Of a DNA stretch of 64,000 nucleotides, positions 16,384-25,592 are shown one piece after another. The position numbers and the translations under genes were made by a program. Positions within the stretch are counted from its first letter, which is position 1, and every line of letters starts with the position of its first letter. Source of the stretch: Ignavibacteria bacterium (GTDB taxonomy: Bacteria; Bacteroidota; Ignavibacteria; OLB7); the NCBI GenBank assembly GCA_020635205.1, contig JACKAE010000001.1:930001-994000 (forward strand), read 5' to 3'. The notes under the pieces were generated by a model. It saw nothing but the letters and a program-made list of their open reading frames with translations, did not search any database and was not told where the DNA came from.

Positions 16384-17724
16384 TCACCTCTGCTCCTTCC
16401 CACTCGCTCTCAACAGCAGGTATCCAACAATCCCGGCAATCAATGAAGCCCCTAAAATACCGATCTTTGCTTGTGTTATTATTAGCGGATCGTTAAAGGC
16501 GAGTGCAGTGATAAAAAGGGACATCGTAAAACCGATTCCAGCGAGCCACCCCACTCCGTAAATTTGTCTCCAACTGATTTCTTCAGGCTTTTGAGCAATT
16601 CCAAACTTTACTGCCAACCAGGTGATAGTTGTGATGCCAACCTGCTTCCCCAGAACTAAGCCAGCCATGACGCCGAGCGCAACAGGACTGAGAAGGGCAG
16701 CAAAAATATCTCCTTCGAGGACAACTCCAGCATTTGCTAAGGCAAAAACTGGCATGATGGCGAACGCAACATAAGGGTGAAGTCCATGCTCCAGTCGATG
16801 GGCGGGGGACTCGACAAAGTCACACGCATCCTCAATTGCCTGCACAGCTCCTCGTTGGTGGTCGGTCATCACCATATCAGAGTTCGGTTCTCCTCCAACA
16901 CGGAATTCCTCCAGAAATCTCTTCACTTTTGTTGTGAACTCCTTACCGTCGATTCGCGTGCGAGTTGGTATTGTCATTGCACAGAGAATCCCGGCGATCG
17001 TTGCGTGCACTCCTGATTTTAAGAAGGCTACCCAGAGTCCTGTCCCTAAAATCGCGTAGACCAGAAGTCGGCGGACGCCGAGTCGGTTTGCCACAATCAG
17101 CCCAATAAAAAAGATGCCACCTATGGCGAGAGCTGTCAACGATAGTTTTGAGGTGTAGAAGAGAGCAATAATCAGGACTGCGCCAATGTCGTCGACGATA
17201 GCCAGGGCGGTGAGAAAAACTTTTAGTGACGTTGGTATGCGGCTTCCGAGCAGTGCCAACACTCCGAGCGCAAAGGCAATGTCAGTTGCCGTCGGAATTG
17301 CCCAGCCCGAAACTCCCGGTGTTCCCGCGTTGATAGTGAAGTAAATGATTCCGGGGAGAGCGAGTCCACCCAGTGCCGCAGCCACAGGAAGCGCGGCCTT
17401 GCGTGGTGAGGATAGTTCACCAACGAGAACTTCTCGCTTGATTTCCAGACCAACCACGAAGAAGAAGATTGCCATCAACCCATCGTTAATCCAGAGGATG
17501 AGAGGTTTGCTAATTGCTCCTCCTTCTGGTCCGACGGTGATGAGAGTGTTCCAGAGCGCGATATACGAATCTCCCCAAGATGAATTAGCCCAGACCAGCG
17601 CAATTATCGTGCAAGCTATTAGGAGGATTCCCCCCATAGCTGAGTTGTGAACAAATTTTTGGAATGGAAGCAGCAGACGCTCGATTGGCGTTGGTGCGGC
17701 TACTTGTAGTTTTTTCATAGGCAT
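16384..17724 (-). CDS. nhaA: Na+/H+ antiporter NhaA
   Basis: 446 residues with about twelve membrane segments. The catalytic pair is in ALAIVDDIGAVLIIA (D178, D179, equivalent to D163/D164 of E. coli NhaA). Other family marks are LLIACTIIALVWANS, WINDGLMAIFFFVVGLEIKRE and PTATDIAFALGVLALLGSR. It has a hydrophilic insert of about 50 residues in the middle (RVGGEPNSDMVMTDHQRG). It exchanges internal sodium for protons at the inner membrane. Monocistronic, with a 450-base leader region on its 5' side. Confidence 0.95.
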   Translation of the reverse strand: MPMKKLQVAAPTPIERLLLPFQKFVHNSAMGGILLIACTIIALVWANSSWGDSYIALWNTLITVGPEGGAISKPLILWINDGLMAIFFFVVGLEIKREVLVGELSSPRKAALPVAAALGGLALPGIIYFTINAGTPGVSGWAIPTATDIAFALGVLALLGSRIPTSLKVFLTALAIVDDIGAVLIIALFYTSKLSLTALAIGGIFFIGLIVANRLGVRRLLVYAILGTGLWVAFLKSGVHATIAGILCAMTIPTRTRIDGKEFTTKVKRFLEEFRVGGEPNSDMVMTDHQRGAVQAIEDACDFVESPAHRLEHGLHPYVAFAIMPVFALANAGVVLEGDIFAALLSPVALGVMAGLVLGKQVGITTITWLAVKFGIAQKPEEISWRQIYGVGWLAGIGFTMSLFITALAFNDPLIITQAKIGILGASLIAGIVGYLLLRASGKEQR

Positions 17725-18178
17725 ATGCGACCCAGTAGTTGTGAATAATCAATAGTTCTCTCGGAAAATCCTTTGCCCTCAAAACAGCCAAGGAAAGAAT
17801 CTCTCGGGAGAGCCGATTACTCAGGTTATCTACTGGCGTTCTCTATTGCAACCTCTCAACGATCAAACAAGTTCTTAGTGACAAAGAAGATCATACTTTT
17901 TTCCTTTCTTCCTTACTACCTCAAAAATCTACTCGGCAGAAGTTCTCAATCGGGCTGGCATTCGTTCAGCTTCGCAGGAAGTTACTTCGTTCACTATTCT
18001 CGTGTAAAGTGGAGAGAGCCAAGGAGTGTGAAGGAGATTGGGATGGTAATTGGACTACGAGCTAACCGACTGGAGACTACACCGTAGGGAATGATTGTGA
18101 TGGAAAGAAGAATAATAATCTCAACGCGGTTCATGGAACTGTACTGAGGTTGTCGACTATCTATAGACCCTTCCTATT
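17725..18178. other. Long non-coding region upstream of nhaA
   Basis: About 450 bases between nhaA and the Rieske gene without a supported ORF. A perfect 12-base palindrome CTCTCGGGAGAG sits at 17801-17812, and CTCTCGGAAAATC lies nearby at 17758. This could be an nhaA leader or regulatory site, but I match it to no known riboswitch. Confidence 0.4.
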
Positions 18179-18580
18179 CTACTCCATCCACTTCGGCACA
18201 TCTGGCTCGGGTCGCTTAATGTAGATATTCCCTTCTTCTACCAAGACTGGATAGGTTCTCAGTTCGGCATTCCCTCCCTCAAGGCATTTGCCGCTCCGAA
18301 TGTCGAACTTCCAGCCGTGCATTGGGCAAGTGATGGTATGTTCTTCACGTTCTCCTTCGTAGAGTATTGAGAATTTCTGATGTGGGCAGACGTTGTTGAC
18401 CGCGTAGACGTTACCATCTACTTGGAAGAGCGCAATCTCAACTCCACCATCAAGCTCGAACCGCTTGCCAAAGCGTTTCGGTAGTGAGGCCAGAGGGGAG
18501 AGATAGATATAGTCAGGGTTGTTCACCACAGACTGATTCTCTCTATCATGACCATTGCTCTGTTCGTTGTTTGGCGTCAT
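18179..18580 (-). CDS. Rieske [2Fe-2S] ferredoxin-type protein
   Basis: 133 residues. The Rieske cluster ligands are C65 and H67 (NVCPHQ) and C85 and H88 (TCPMHGWKFDI), followed by SGKCLEGG. No membrane segment or signal peptide, so it is a soluble ferredoxin-like protein rather than the bc1 subunit. The start overlaps the upstream MBL gene by four bases (ATGA), so the two are translationally coupled and probably function together, with the Rieske protein as electron carrier or redox sensor. The first 25 residues are polar and probably disordered. Confidence 0.9.
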   Translation of the reverse strand: MTPNNEQSNGHDRENQSVVNNPDYIYLSPLASLPKRFGKRFELDGGVEIALFQVDGNVYAVNNVCPHQKFSILYEGEREEHTITCPMHGWKFDIRSGKCLEGGNAELRTYPVLVEEGNIYIKRPEPDVPKWME

Positions 18581-19425
18581 AGCGTTACCTCTTCTTCTAC
18601 CTCAAACCCTCGTTTCCCCGGCTTAATCTTTACAGCATCGGTGAACGCATCGTGTTCGAAACAGAGAAGCCAGTTCCGTTCGTATGCTTCGGGGATGAAG
18701 GTCTTCTTCTCCTCAAGGGTTGTCAGGGGGAAGTTATCGTATCCCATGATGTAGGGATAGCCGATATGTGCTGAGGTTGGCATCAAGTCGGCAGGGTAGA
18801 CTAAGCCGCCGGAGTCATCTCGCACAATCACCATCTGCATTGCGCGAGTGTGGCCGTTAACGGTGCGGAGTTCGATGCCGGGGAAGAGTTCGCCATCACC
18901 ATCAAGTTCTTCCAGCAAACCACGTTCGACAACCGGCTCCCAGTTTCCCGGCATGAAGCTGGCGCGATCTTTGTCGGTTGGATTGCGTCCCCAGGTGAGT
19001 TGCTCCTTCTGCACATAGTGGCGTGCGTTTGGGAAGAGAGGAACTGGGTTACCCGATTCATCGAGCACTGTAGAGCCTCCGGCATGATCGAAGTGGAGGT
19101 GGGTGTAGATAAAGTGGGTTACCTCCTCAGGAGTCACCCCATGTTCTCCAAGCCCAGTGCGAAGCGTGAACGTGCTATGATCCAGAGCGTAGATGTTTTC
19201 AAGTTTTTCTTCCATCTTATGCCCACACCCGGCATCAACCACGATGATTTTTCCCTCACCCCGAATCAGCAAGCTCCGCGCGGCCATAGCAATTCGATTC
19301 TGTTCGTCGACGTGGGGGTAGGCACGCGACCAGAGGTTCTTCGGCACAACGCCGAACATGGCTCCGCCGTCGAGAGCGAAGCGACAAGTTTCGATCAGGT
19401 CTACACGATACGATCCTATCTGCAT
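18577..19425 (-). CDS. MBL-fold hydrolase (lactonase-like)
   Basis: 282 residues with the metallo-beta-lactamase box THLHFDHAGG (H109, H111, D113, H114), an earlier VVDAGCG, the later NGHTRAMQM (His ligand) and VYPADLMP (Asp ligand), and a final CFEHDAF. This places it with glyoxalase II and AHL-lactonase-like hydrolases. It leads a two-gene unit with the overlapping Rieske gene. The natural substrate is unknown; a lactone or thioester is plausible from the family. Confidence 0.9.
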   Translation of the reverse strand: MQIGSYRVDLIETCRFALDGGAMFGVVPKNLWSRAYPHVDEQNRIAMAARSLLIRGEGKIIVVDAGCGHKMEEKLENIYALDHSTFTLRTGLGEHGVTPEEVTHFIYTHLHFDHAGGSTVLDESGNPVPLFPNARHYVQKEQLTWGRNPTDKDRASFMPGNWEPVVERGLLEELDGDGELFPGIELRTVNGHTRAMQMVIVRDDSGGLVYPADLMPTSAHIGYPYIMGYDNFPLTTLEEKKTFIPEAYERNWLLCFEHDAFTDAVKIKPGKRGFEVEEEVTL

Positions 19426-19603
19426 TGAAGATTTCCGAAGATTATATTCTCGTTTATAGCATTTAAAAGTGCCTTGAGGTTGGTAGTGCTGAAAGTAGCA
19501 AGAAAGGAGAAGGTAGGGAAGTAGAGTTAATCAGTCAGAGGTGGGATCACTATATTCGTCCCTACCAATCAAATGTATTACATCTCTCTGCAGGAGGAGA
19601 ACT

Positions 19604-20020
19604 ATGGCTTATCGTTTTCTTTTTACGCTCGCCTCAATTCTTATTTCCGGAGCAATTTTTACCGCATGTGGTGAAAGTGGGCCGTTAAAAGTTGACGGCA
19701 TCAGCATCGCGCTGGACGAAAACGGGAAGAAGGGAGATACGGTCGGGGTATTGAAACCAAACGACAATCCATTCCACGCAATTATCCACCTGAACCAGTT
19801 AGGATCGGGAGCAACAGTCAGAATGGACTTGGTTGCGATTGGAGTTGACCAAGGCAAAGACCTAACGGTGTTGAGCGAACGGCGTGACCTTGGCGGGATT
19901 AACAATCAGCTTGACCTGACAATATCTCTTCCACGTCCGTGGCCTATTGCTACCTATCGTATCGACGCATACCTGAACGACTCACTCTCGTTATCGAGAG
20001 AATTCAAGGTGCAGGAGTGA
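19604..20020 (+). CDS. Small lipoprotein, unknown function
   Basis: 138 residues from ATG 19604, which has a strong AGGAGG seven bases upstream; the frame continues 21 codons upstream without support. The signal ends in IFTACGES, a good lipobox, so it is predicted to be lipidated. The mature domain is small and beta-rich (FHAIIHLNQLGSGATVRMDL, LPRPWPIATYRIDAYLND), like an Ig-like or PapD-like fold. No family recognised. Confidence 0.7.
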   Translation: MAYRFLFTLASILISGAIFTACGESGPLKVDGISIALDENGKKGDTVGVLKPNDNPFHAIIHLNQLGSGATVRMDLVAIGVDQGKDLTVLSERRDLGGINNQLDLTISLPRPWPIATYRIDAYLNDSLSLSREFKVQE

Positions 20021-20138
20021 TGCCAGTTAGTTGATGCGTTAGCGGATAAGGTGGGTGATGCTCGCACCCAAAGCTGTCACTCTATTAGATTAGAGACAAG
20101 CATCCGTTGGAGTCTACTCGACCAAGGAAGCCTGAGGT

Positions 20139-20400
20139 TGTCACTCTGAGTCCCGATGCAATCGGAATGAAGAGTCTCGCCGGCAGAGTGAAGGAAGAGG
20201 TGATGGAGTTACAGGTGCGGGTTTCTTTGACCAGCGAGATCCTTCAGCAGACTTCAGGATGACAGACCTTGTTATTCTCTACCATTTCCCGGCTGTCACT
20301 CTGAATGAAGCGAGTCGGAATGAAGAGTCTCACCGGGAGAGTGAAGGAGGAGGTGATGGAGTTACAGGTGCAGGTTTCTTTGACCAGTGAGATCCTTCTG
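20139..20400. repeat. Tandem pair of TGTCACTCTGA-family repeats
   Basis: Unit 1 (20139-20266) and unit 2 (20293-20400) share TGTCACTCTGA, CGGAATGAAGAGTCTC, CCGG.AGAGTGAAGGA, GAGGTGATGGAGTTACAGGTG and TTTCTTTGACCAG.GAGATCC. Unit 1 ends CTTCAGGATGACAG, complementary in part to its start, so each unit can fold on itself. This type of intergenic repeat is widespread in bacteria. A fragment is at 52749-52790. Confidence 0.8.
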
Positions 20401-20554
20401 AAACCGGCTTTGCCATTCTGGTGGTCGCGAAGTATCTTTGCCCAACTATTTATCCTTATCAGCTATACTGAAATTACTCATCATGCCCTTTGATGCCTGC
20501 GCGCTGTACCGTTGTACTCTGAACAACCTCACCAATCAGAGTAGGCTTCGCACT

Positions 20555-21190
20555 ATGCCAACAAAACTCCGTCGCGTTGTTGGAATTGTTCTTCTTGGCT
20601 TTACGCTCACTTCAACCTTTGCAACTCAAGCAGAAGCGCAAGAGTTCTGGAATCATTTTCTTCGGCCCGATATTGGCGGAGCACTCTACTTCTATAATCT
20701 TTCTGATAGCTCTAACACTGAGGAATATAATTTCGTACACCTCGGATTCTTAGTGGGGTTGAATCTTCCCATTGTTCCGTTGGCTGAAAATCTATCAGTT
20801 GGGCTTAACCCGAGTCTTGGGCTTAGTGCACAGCTAACTGGCTACGATGCAAGTGGGGTGCTATCACTTGAAGTTCCCGTCTACGCTACTCTGAAGTATA
20901 ATACTGATGCCTCTTGGAAAGGCTCGAAAGCTCCAGTTGGCTTCTCTGCCGGGCTTGGAGTGCAATCCAGCAACTTGCTCTTTACCTACTCTGGTATTAC
21001 TGCCTCCTATCTCGTCCCCAGTTATCTGCTGGAAATAAACTTTGGTTCTCGCCGAGGGAACAAGGGGCTATACAAACTCCGTTGGACTTCATACATCGGG
21101 TCGTACGATGAGCCACTTGAGGAGTTTGGCGACGAAACGATAACCTTCAAGCAATTTGCCTTAAATCTTCTCTGGGTTCCGGGTTATTGA
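20555..21190 (+). CDS. Exported protein, probable outer-membrane beta-barrel
   Basis: 211 residues from ATG 20555, chosen because a typical signal peptide follows (basic RR, hydrophobic VVGIVLLGFTL, then ATQAEAQ cleavage); the frame is open 39 codons further upstream. The mature protein alternates hydrophobic and polar residues with many Gly, Tyr and Ser and ends LNLLWVPGY, compatible with a small barrel whose last strand ends in an aromatic residue. No family identified. Confidence 0.65.
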   Translation: MPTKLRRVVGIVLLGFTLTSTFATQAEAQEFWNHFLRPDIGGALYFYNLSDSSNTEEYNFVHLGFLVGLNLPIVPLAENLSVGLNPSLGLSAQLTGYDASGVLSLEVPVYATLKYNTDASWKGSKAPVGFSAGLGVQSSNLLFTYSGITASYLVPSYLLEINFGSRRGNKGLYKLRWTSYIGSYDEPLEEFGDETITFKQFALNLLWVPGY

Positions 21191-21278
21191 GCATCTTGGA
21201 AAACAGAATTCTCTTCGAATTAGCTGCAGAAGATTATAAATCCATTACGCCATAATCACTATTAATCAACCTTCGCCT

Positions 21279-23540
21279 ATGAAACACTATAGTCGTTTTT
21301 TCCTATCACTCGTTGGCCTATTTCTCACTCTCTCGTTGTCTGCGTCGGCACAAAGTGGAAGTGCGTGGACTCTTGATCTCGACACAGAACTGAAAAATCC
21401 AATTCTCACTGAGGATGGTCGCTACCTTGTCTATGGAAATGATGATGAAGAGGCCGCCGAGTGTGTTGAGGTTGCCACGGGAAAGAAGCTCTGGTCACGT
21501 AAACTGAAAGACTTCAACAAGTGGCACATCCTTCGTTTTGTCAACGATAGCATTGTGCTTATGGGGCAGGAGAAGAATTACGAGTTTGTGCGCACAAGCG
21601 ACGGTACAGTAGTAAAAACCTTACCGATTATTGACAAGAAGTGGGGTAGGCTGGAGTACCAAGTGCAGGCCGAAGAGAAGATGGATCCGGTTCGGCCCTA
21701 CTTCCGCTCGAACATCGGGATCTTCTATTTCGACAATGGAACGCAGATCCTTGATCTGGAGAAGCAGGAAATTATCATGGAGAGTGAGGACTCACCGTCG
21801 AAACTACAATACAAGGAGTGGGGGAATGCAATGATGATTCTTCCTCGCGGAGGGAGCGATTCTCTCTGGATTGTCGATTTCGAGAAACGGGCAGTGGTCT
21901 TCCGAGGGTCGACTGACGACCACGACCTGAACATGAGCCTCTATCAACCCTTTGCAATGAACGAGAGTGAAATTTTGCTCTTCAATGAGAAGAATATCCA
22001 CAGTATGAGTATTGCCAGTGGTGCACAGAACTCCGTGTTGCCAGTTGATACCGACGATGCCGACTTTTTCTTCTCAGTAGACCTTCCAGATGGACTACAC
22101 CTTATTGCCAGCGAGGACAATGTTCAATCGTTCTACCGTACTAAAGATGGAGTGCTTCTCTGGAAAACACCGGAGGATACGATTCCTGGAATCGTTGAGC
22201 AAGTTATCGACGTAGGGAACGACAATGCACTTCTGTTTGCCTACGATGACCATGACGCGACGGTCTATAAAGTAAATACAAAGACCGGAGCAATAGCCTG
22301 GAAACGTTTGCTCTTCAGGCAGCGGAGTGATTTGGAGACAGGGCATAAGGAGGGGAGCAAGTTTGGGGCAATGCTTAAGTCGTTGGCTGTGAGCATGTTG
22401 ACAAATATGGTGATGGGACCGGCAAACCGGAGTGGAATGCGGTACGACGGTTCTTCGGGTCTCTACACCTACTACCACGATCCCTTTGGAAGCTCAAACG
22501 CAAGGAGAAGACGGGAGGCAATGAACAGTGCCTACAATTCTTTCTTGAGTCAGAAGAAGGAGACAGAAGCCTATATGGATGTTGTTACCCACAATGAAAG
22601 TGAAGCAATAATGGTAGTGGCTGGGCGTGCCTACGATCCGGCCAACACCAAGTGGTCAGGTGTTGACGGAGAAGGATTGTACACAATCGATTTGAACGAT
22701 GGATCGGTGAAAACCTCCACGAAGGTTCGTATGCTTGCGGACAAAGGAGGAAGCCTGAACGCCTACACAGATTTGAAGAAAGTACAACTGCCAATCGCTC
22801 AGGCTACGGCTCTGATTGGATTGAACGATATTTACGTAGAGCGGAATGGTGTACTTGAACGGATTTCCTTTGATAAGGAGAAAATCACATTCCTTGCTTC
22901 TACCGATTCAACGTTGGCCTTCATGGCAGATAACGACGAAGAGTTGTACCAATACTGGCTTGTGGATACGAAGACAAATCCTTCAACGCTTCACCTGCTT
23001 GCCCGCTCCGACGACCCGAACTTTGTTTTTGTAGACACGGCAGTTTTTGTCCAGACCTTGCAGTTCTCTGATTACACCTTAACAGGCCATCCAATGGCAA
23101 ACGGAAGTCCAGGCGATATTATTCTTCCCTCGCCAATCTGGACTATTACTGAGGATCAAATGGATGAGATGGAGTTGGGAAGACTAACAAAAAATCTTGG
23201 TCCAAATGATGCCATTCAAGGAATCCGTGCTACGAAAGATGGAACCTATCTAATGGGAGAAGATGCCATTGCCCTCGTCTCGCTCGACGGGAAGTGTGTC
23301 TGGACGCACGAGTGGGATCCGAGTCGGACTGAGATCACTCTCAGACCCACGATACTTGCCGGGCACTTGATCTTTGCAATTGGGGATGATGTGCAGATCA
23401 TTAAACTTGACTGTGCAGGAACTCTTGTTGCACAGCATGAGATTGACTACGGCGACTGTGCTGTGCTGAAATCGGACGCGGGAAGTGTGGTGATTCTCGA
23501 TATAGATGATGGAAAGATCTTTGGGTACTGGTTGAAGTAA
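21279..23540 (+). CDS. Secreted PQQ-like beta-propeller protein
   Basis: 753 residues with a signal peptide (LSLVGLFLTLSLSASAQ, cleavage near 25). Repeated units have the form strand, then a Gly-Lys-x-x-W turn: VATGKKLWSRKL, KDGVLLWKTP, NTKTGAIAWKRLL, SLDGKCVWTHEW, matching PQQ-like quinoprotein-type propeller blades. There are no obvious catalytic residues of quinoprotein dehydrogenases, so a protein-interaction scaffold is more likely. It has no T9SS domain. A strong terminator follows. Confidence 0.75.
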   Translation: MKHYSRFFLSLVGLFLTLSLSASAQSGSAWTLDLDTELKNPILTEDGRYLVYGNDDEEAAECVEVATGKKLWSRKLKDFNKWHILRFVNDSIVLMGQEKNYEFVRTSDGTVVKTLPIIDKKWGRLEYQVQAEEKMDPVRPYFRSNIGIFYFDNGTQILDLEKQEIIMESEDSPSKLQYKEWGNAMMILPRGGSDSLWIVDFEKRAVVFRGSTDDHDLNMSLYQPFAMNESEILLFNEKNIHSMSIASGAQNSVLPVDTDDADFFFSVDLPDGLHLIASEDNVQSFYRTKDGVLLWKTPEDTIPGIVEQVIDVGNDNALLFAYDDHDATVYKVNTKTGAIAWKRLLFRQRSDLETGHKEGSKFGAMLKSLAVSMLTNMVMGPANRSGMRYDGSSGLYTYYHDPFGSSNARRRREAMNSAYNSFLSQKKETEAYMDVVTHNESEAIMVVAGRAYDPANTKWSGVDGEGLYTIDLNDGSVKTSTKVRMLADKGGSLNAYTDLKKVQLPIAQATALIGLNDIYVERNGVLERISFDKEKITFLASTDSTLAFMADNDEELYQYWLVDTKTNPSTLHLLARSDDPNFVFVDTAVFVQTLQFSDYTLTGHPMANGSPGDIILPSPIWTITEDQMDEMELGRLTKNLGPNDAIQGIRATKDGTYLMGEDAIALVSLDGKCVWTHEWDPSRTEITLRPTILAGHLIFAIGDDVQIIKLDCAGTLVAQHEIDYGDCAVLKSDAGSVVILDIDDGKIFGYWLK

Positions 23541-23565
23541 GCTCCAGATCTCAACAATAAACGAA

Positions 23566-23610
23566 AAGAAGAATGCCACCGGAGAAATCGGGTGGCATTC
23601 TTCTTTTGTT
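23566..23610 (+). terminator. Rho-independent terminator after the propeller gene
   Basis: A perfect 15-base stem (23566-23580 AAGAAGAATGCCACC with 23591-23605) and ten-base loop is followed by a T-rich tract. T-rich sequence is also present on the other strand, so it may act both ways. Confidence 0.9.
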
Positions 23611-23611
23611 C

Positions 23612-23869
23612 TATACTCTCGGACGAAGAAAATGGGAGATGCCCGGAAGGCAATCGGTTGATGAAATTCGGAACATCCGATTCTATGAATCTTGCCTGAT
23701 TCTTCTCAGCGCGATTCCCTCACCCCCGCCCCTCTCCCATAGTTCGTTCAGGTATTTCGAGAGTTTTCGAGGTGGGAGAGGGGAGCCAAAGCAGAGAGTC
23801 CACCACACCCGACTGGAAGTCGGGTGTTAATAGCAAACTCGCAAACGGATTCTCCGCGTGTATATATCA
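23612..23869 (-). mobile_element. MITE-like repeat element, copy C (inverted)
   Basis: Third copy of the 258-base element, reverse-oriented relative to copies A and B. It runs from TATACTCTCGGACGAAGAA to CCGCGTGTATATATCA. It keeps the perfect hairpin ACACCCGACT-TCC-AGTCGGGTGT (read on the minus strand), the CCCCTCTCCCA/TGGGAGAGGGG pairing and the GATTC-ATA-GAATC hairpin. It sits between the terminator of the propeller gene and the 3' end of argS. Confidence 0.75.
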
Positions 23870-23902
23870 AGTCTGGTAAATACTCTACAGTCAATGTTTC
23901 AA

Positions 23903-25543
23903 CTACATCCGCTCTAAGGCCGTAATCCCCAAAATGTTCAGTCCGTTGGCCAACGTTGTCCGCGCCATGGCTGCTAAACGGAATCGGGCGGCTCCCTCGG
24001 CTTCGGTGTCGGCTCCGATAATGCGCCGCTCGTGATAGAACTTGTGGAATGCCGTCGCAAGTTCACGTAGATATTCGGCGACGATCTGCGGCTCAAGGTC
24101 GCGAGCTGCTCGGGAGATTGCCTCGGGGAACTCCAAAATCTGCTTGATGAGCGCAACCTCCTCGTCAGTCGTTAGCACGTCGAGCGGTGCTTCCAAGTTG
24201 AGGTTGATTCCCTTCGACTCAGCAAACCGTAGGAGTCCTGCAATGCGGGCGTGGGCGTACTGCAAGTAGAGTACGGGATTCTTGTCCGACTGCTCGCGGG
24301 CGAGACCAAGGTCGAACTCCAAGTGGGTGTTTGCTCCACGCATCACGAAGAAGAAGCGGACAACATCTTTGCCAAGATCTTCCAGCAGTTCGTCGAGTGT
24401 AATCGATTGACCGAGCCGCTTAGAAAACTTTACTTCCTCGCCGTTCTCAACAAACGAGACCATCTGGTGGATCACCGGCCTGATCCGTGAGGCATCACCC
24501 CCGAGCATGCCGACGGCAGCTATCACATCGGGAACGGCGTCGATGTGGTCAGCTCCGAGAACATCGATCACTTGGTCGTACCCACGCTCCAGCTTCTCCA
24601 TGTGGTAGGCGATGTCGGGGAGCCGGTAGGTTGGCTCCCCGGATGATTTCACAATCACCCGATTGTCTCGACCGATCTCCTCTAAGTTCAGGTAGAGTGC
24701 TCCCTCCTTTTCGAACGTCTTCCCAAGTTCACCAAGTTTGTTGATGACTTCTTCAATCTTTCCCTCTTCGTAGAGGGTGGTCTCATTGAAGTAAACGTCG
24801 TGCTTGATACCGAGAGTCTCCATCGTCTTCTCGATGCCAGCGAAGTTCCACTTCTCGCCAAAGAGTCGCATGGCGTCCAGAGTCTCTTCGGTCGGCTCTG
24901 CGTAGTTCTCGCCATGCTCTTTCATGAACTCTCGCGCAATATCGATTACGTAGGTTCCCATGTAAGCATTTTCAGGAAGTACAAAGTCGAGACCGAGCAG
25001 TTCTAAGTAACGGGCGTGGATCGAGAGTGCCAGATTTCGCATCTGGTTGCCGGCGTTGTTGAAGTAGTACTCCTTCGTTACGTCATTCCCACTCCACTCT
25101 AAAATATTGGCGATAGTATCGCCGAGCGCTGCGTTCCGTCCGTGCCCCGGGTGGAGTGGACCTGTTGGGTTTGCGCTAACATATTCAACGTTGATCCGCA
25201 ACGGTTTCTCGGGACGAAGTTTCCCGAACTCATCCCCCTGATTCTTCTGGACATGGTCTAACCGCATCTGGAAGAATTCTGGAGTAAAGCGAAAGTTGAT
25301 GAAGCCGGGACCTGCGATCTCGATACCGGAGATATATTTCTCGTCGATCTCCAGAGCCGCCACAAGTCCCTCGGCGATTTGTCGAGGTGCTTTCTTCAGT
25401 GGTCGAGCCAGTCCTAACGCAACGCTGGTGGCCAAATCGCCGTGATCGGCCTGCTTTGGCCGTTCCAGTATAATCTCGGTTTCCTCCGGCGCGCCAATCT
25501 GCGCCAGTCCTCGTCTAAGTATCGGTTCGATGTATGCTTTCAT
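23903..25543 (-). CDS. argS: Arginyl-tRNA synthetase
   Basis: 546 residues, typical for class I ArgRS. It has the N-terminal Add1-like domain (residues 1-100), EYVSANPTGPLHPGHGRN with the HIGH motif as HPGH (131-134), the Rossmann core, a KFSKRLGQ region equivalent to the KMSKS loop, and a C-terminal anticodon-binding bundle ending LGITALERM. It attaches arginine to its tRNA in the cytoplasm. Last gene of a minus-strand run that includes rsfS, 49 bases upstream. Confidence 0.97.
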   Translation of the reverse strand: MKAYIEPILRRGLAQIGAPEETEIILERPKQADHGDLATSVALGLARPLKKAPRQIAEGLVAALEIDEKYISGIEIAGPGFINFRFTPEFFQMRLDHVQKNQGDEFGKLRPEKPLRINVEYVSANPTGPLHPGHGRNAALGDTIANILEWSGNDVTKEYYFNNAGNQMRNLALSIHARYLELLGLDFVLPENAYMGTYVIDIAREFMKEHGENYAEPTEETLDAMRLFGEKWNFAGIEKTMETLGIKHDVYFNETTLYEEGKIEEVINKLGELGKTFEKEGALYLNLEEIGRDNRVIVKSSGEPTYRLPDIAYHMEKLERGYDQVIDVLGADHIDAVPDVIAAVGMLGGDASRIRPVIHQMVSFVENGEEVKFSKRLGQSITLDELLEDLGKDVVRFFFVMRGANTHLEFDLGLAREQSDKNPVLYLQYAHARIAGLLRFAESKGINLNLEAPLDVLTTDEEVALIKQILEFPEAISRAARDLEPQIVAEYLRELATAFHKFYHERRIIGADTEAEGAARFRLAAMARTTLANGLNILGITALERM

Positions 25544-25592
25544 GGTTCTTTGTTTGTTGGGGCTAATGTAGGGGGGGCATGATTATGCGCCC

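Noticed and set aside
17773..18087. 104-residue ORF upstream of nhaA
   Set aside because: No domain, no ribosome site, and its composition is unlike neighbouring genes.
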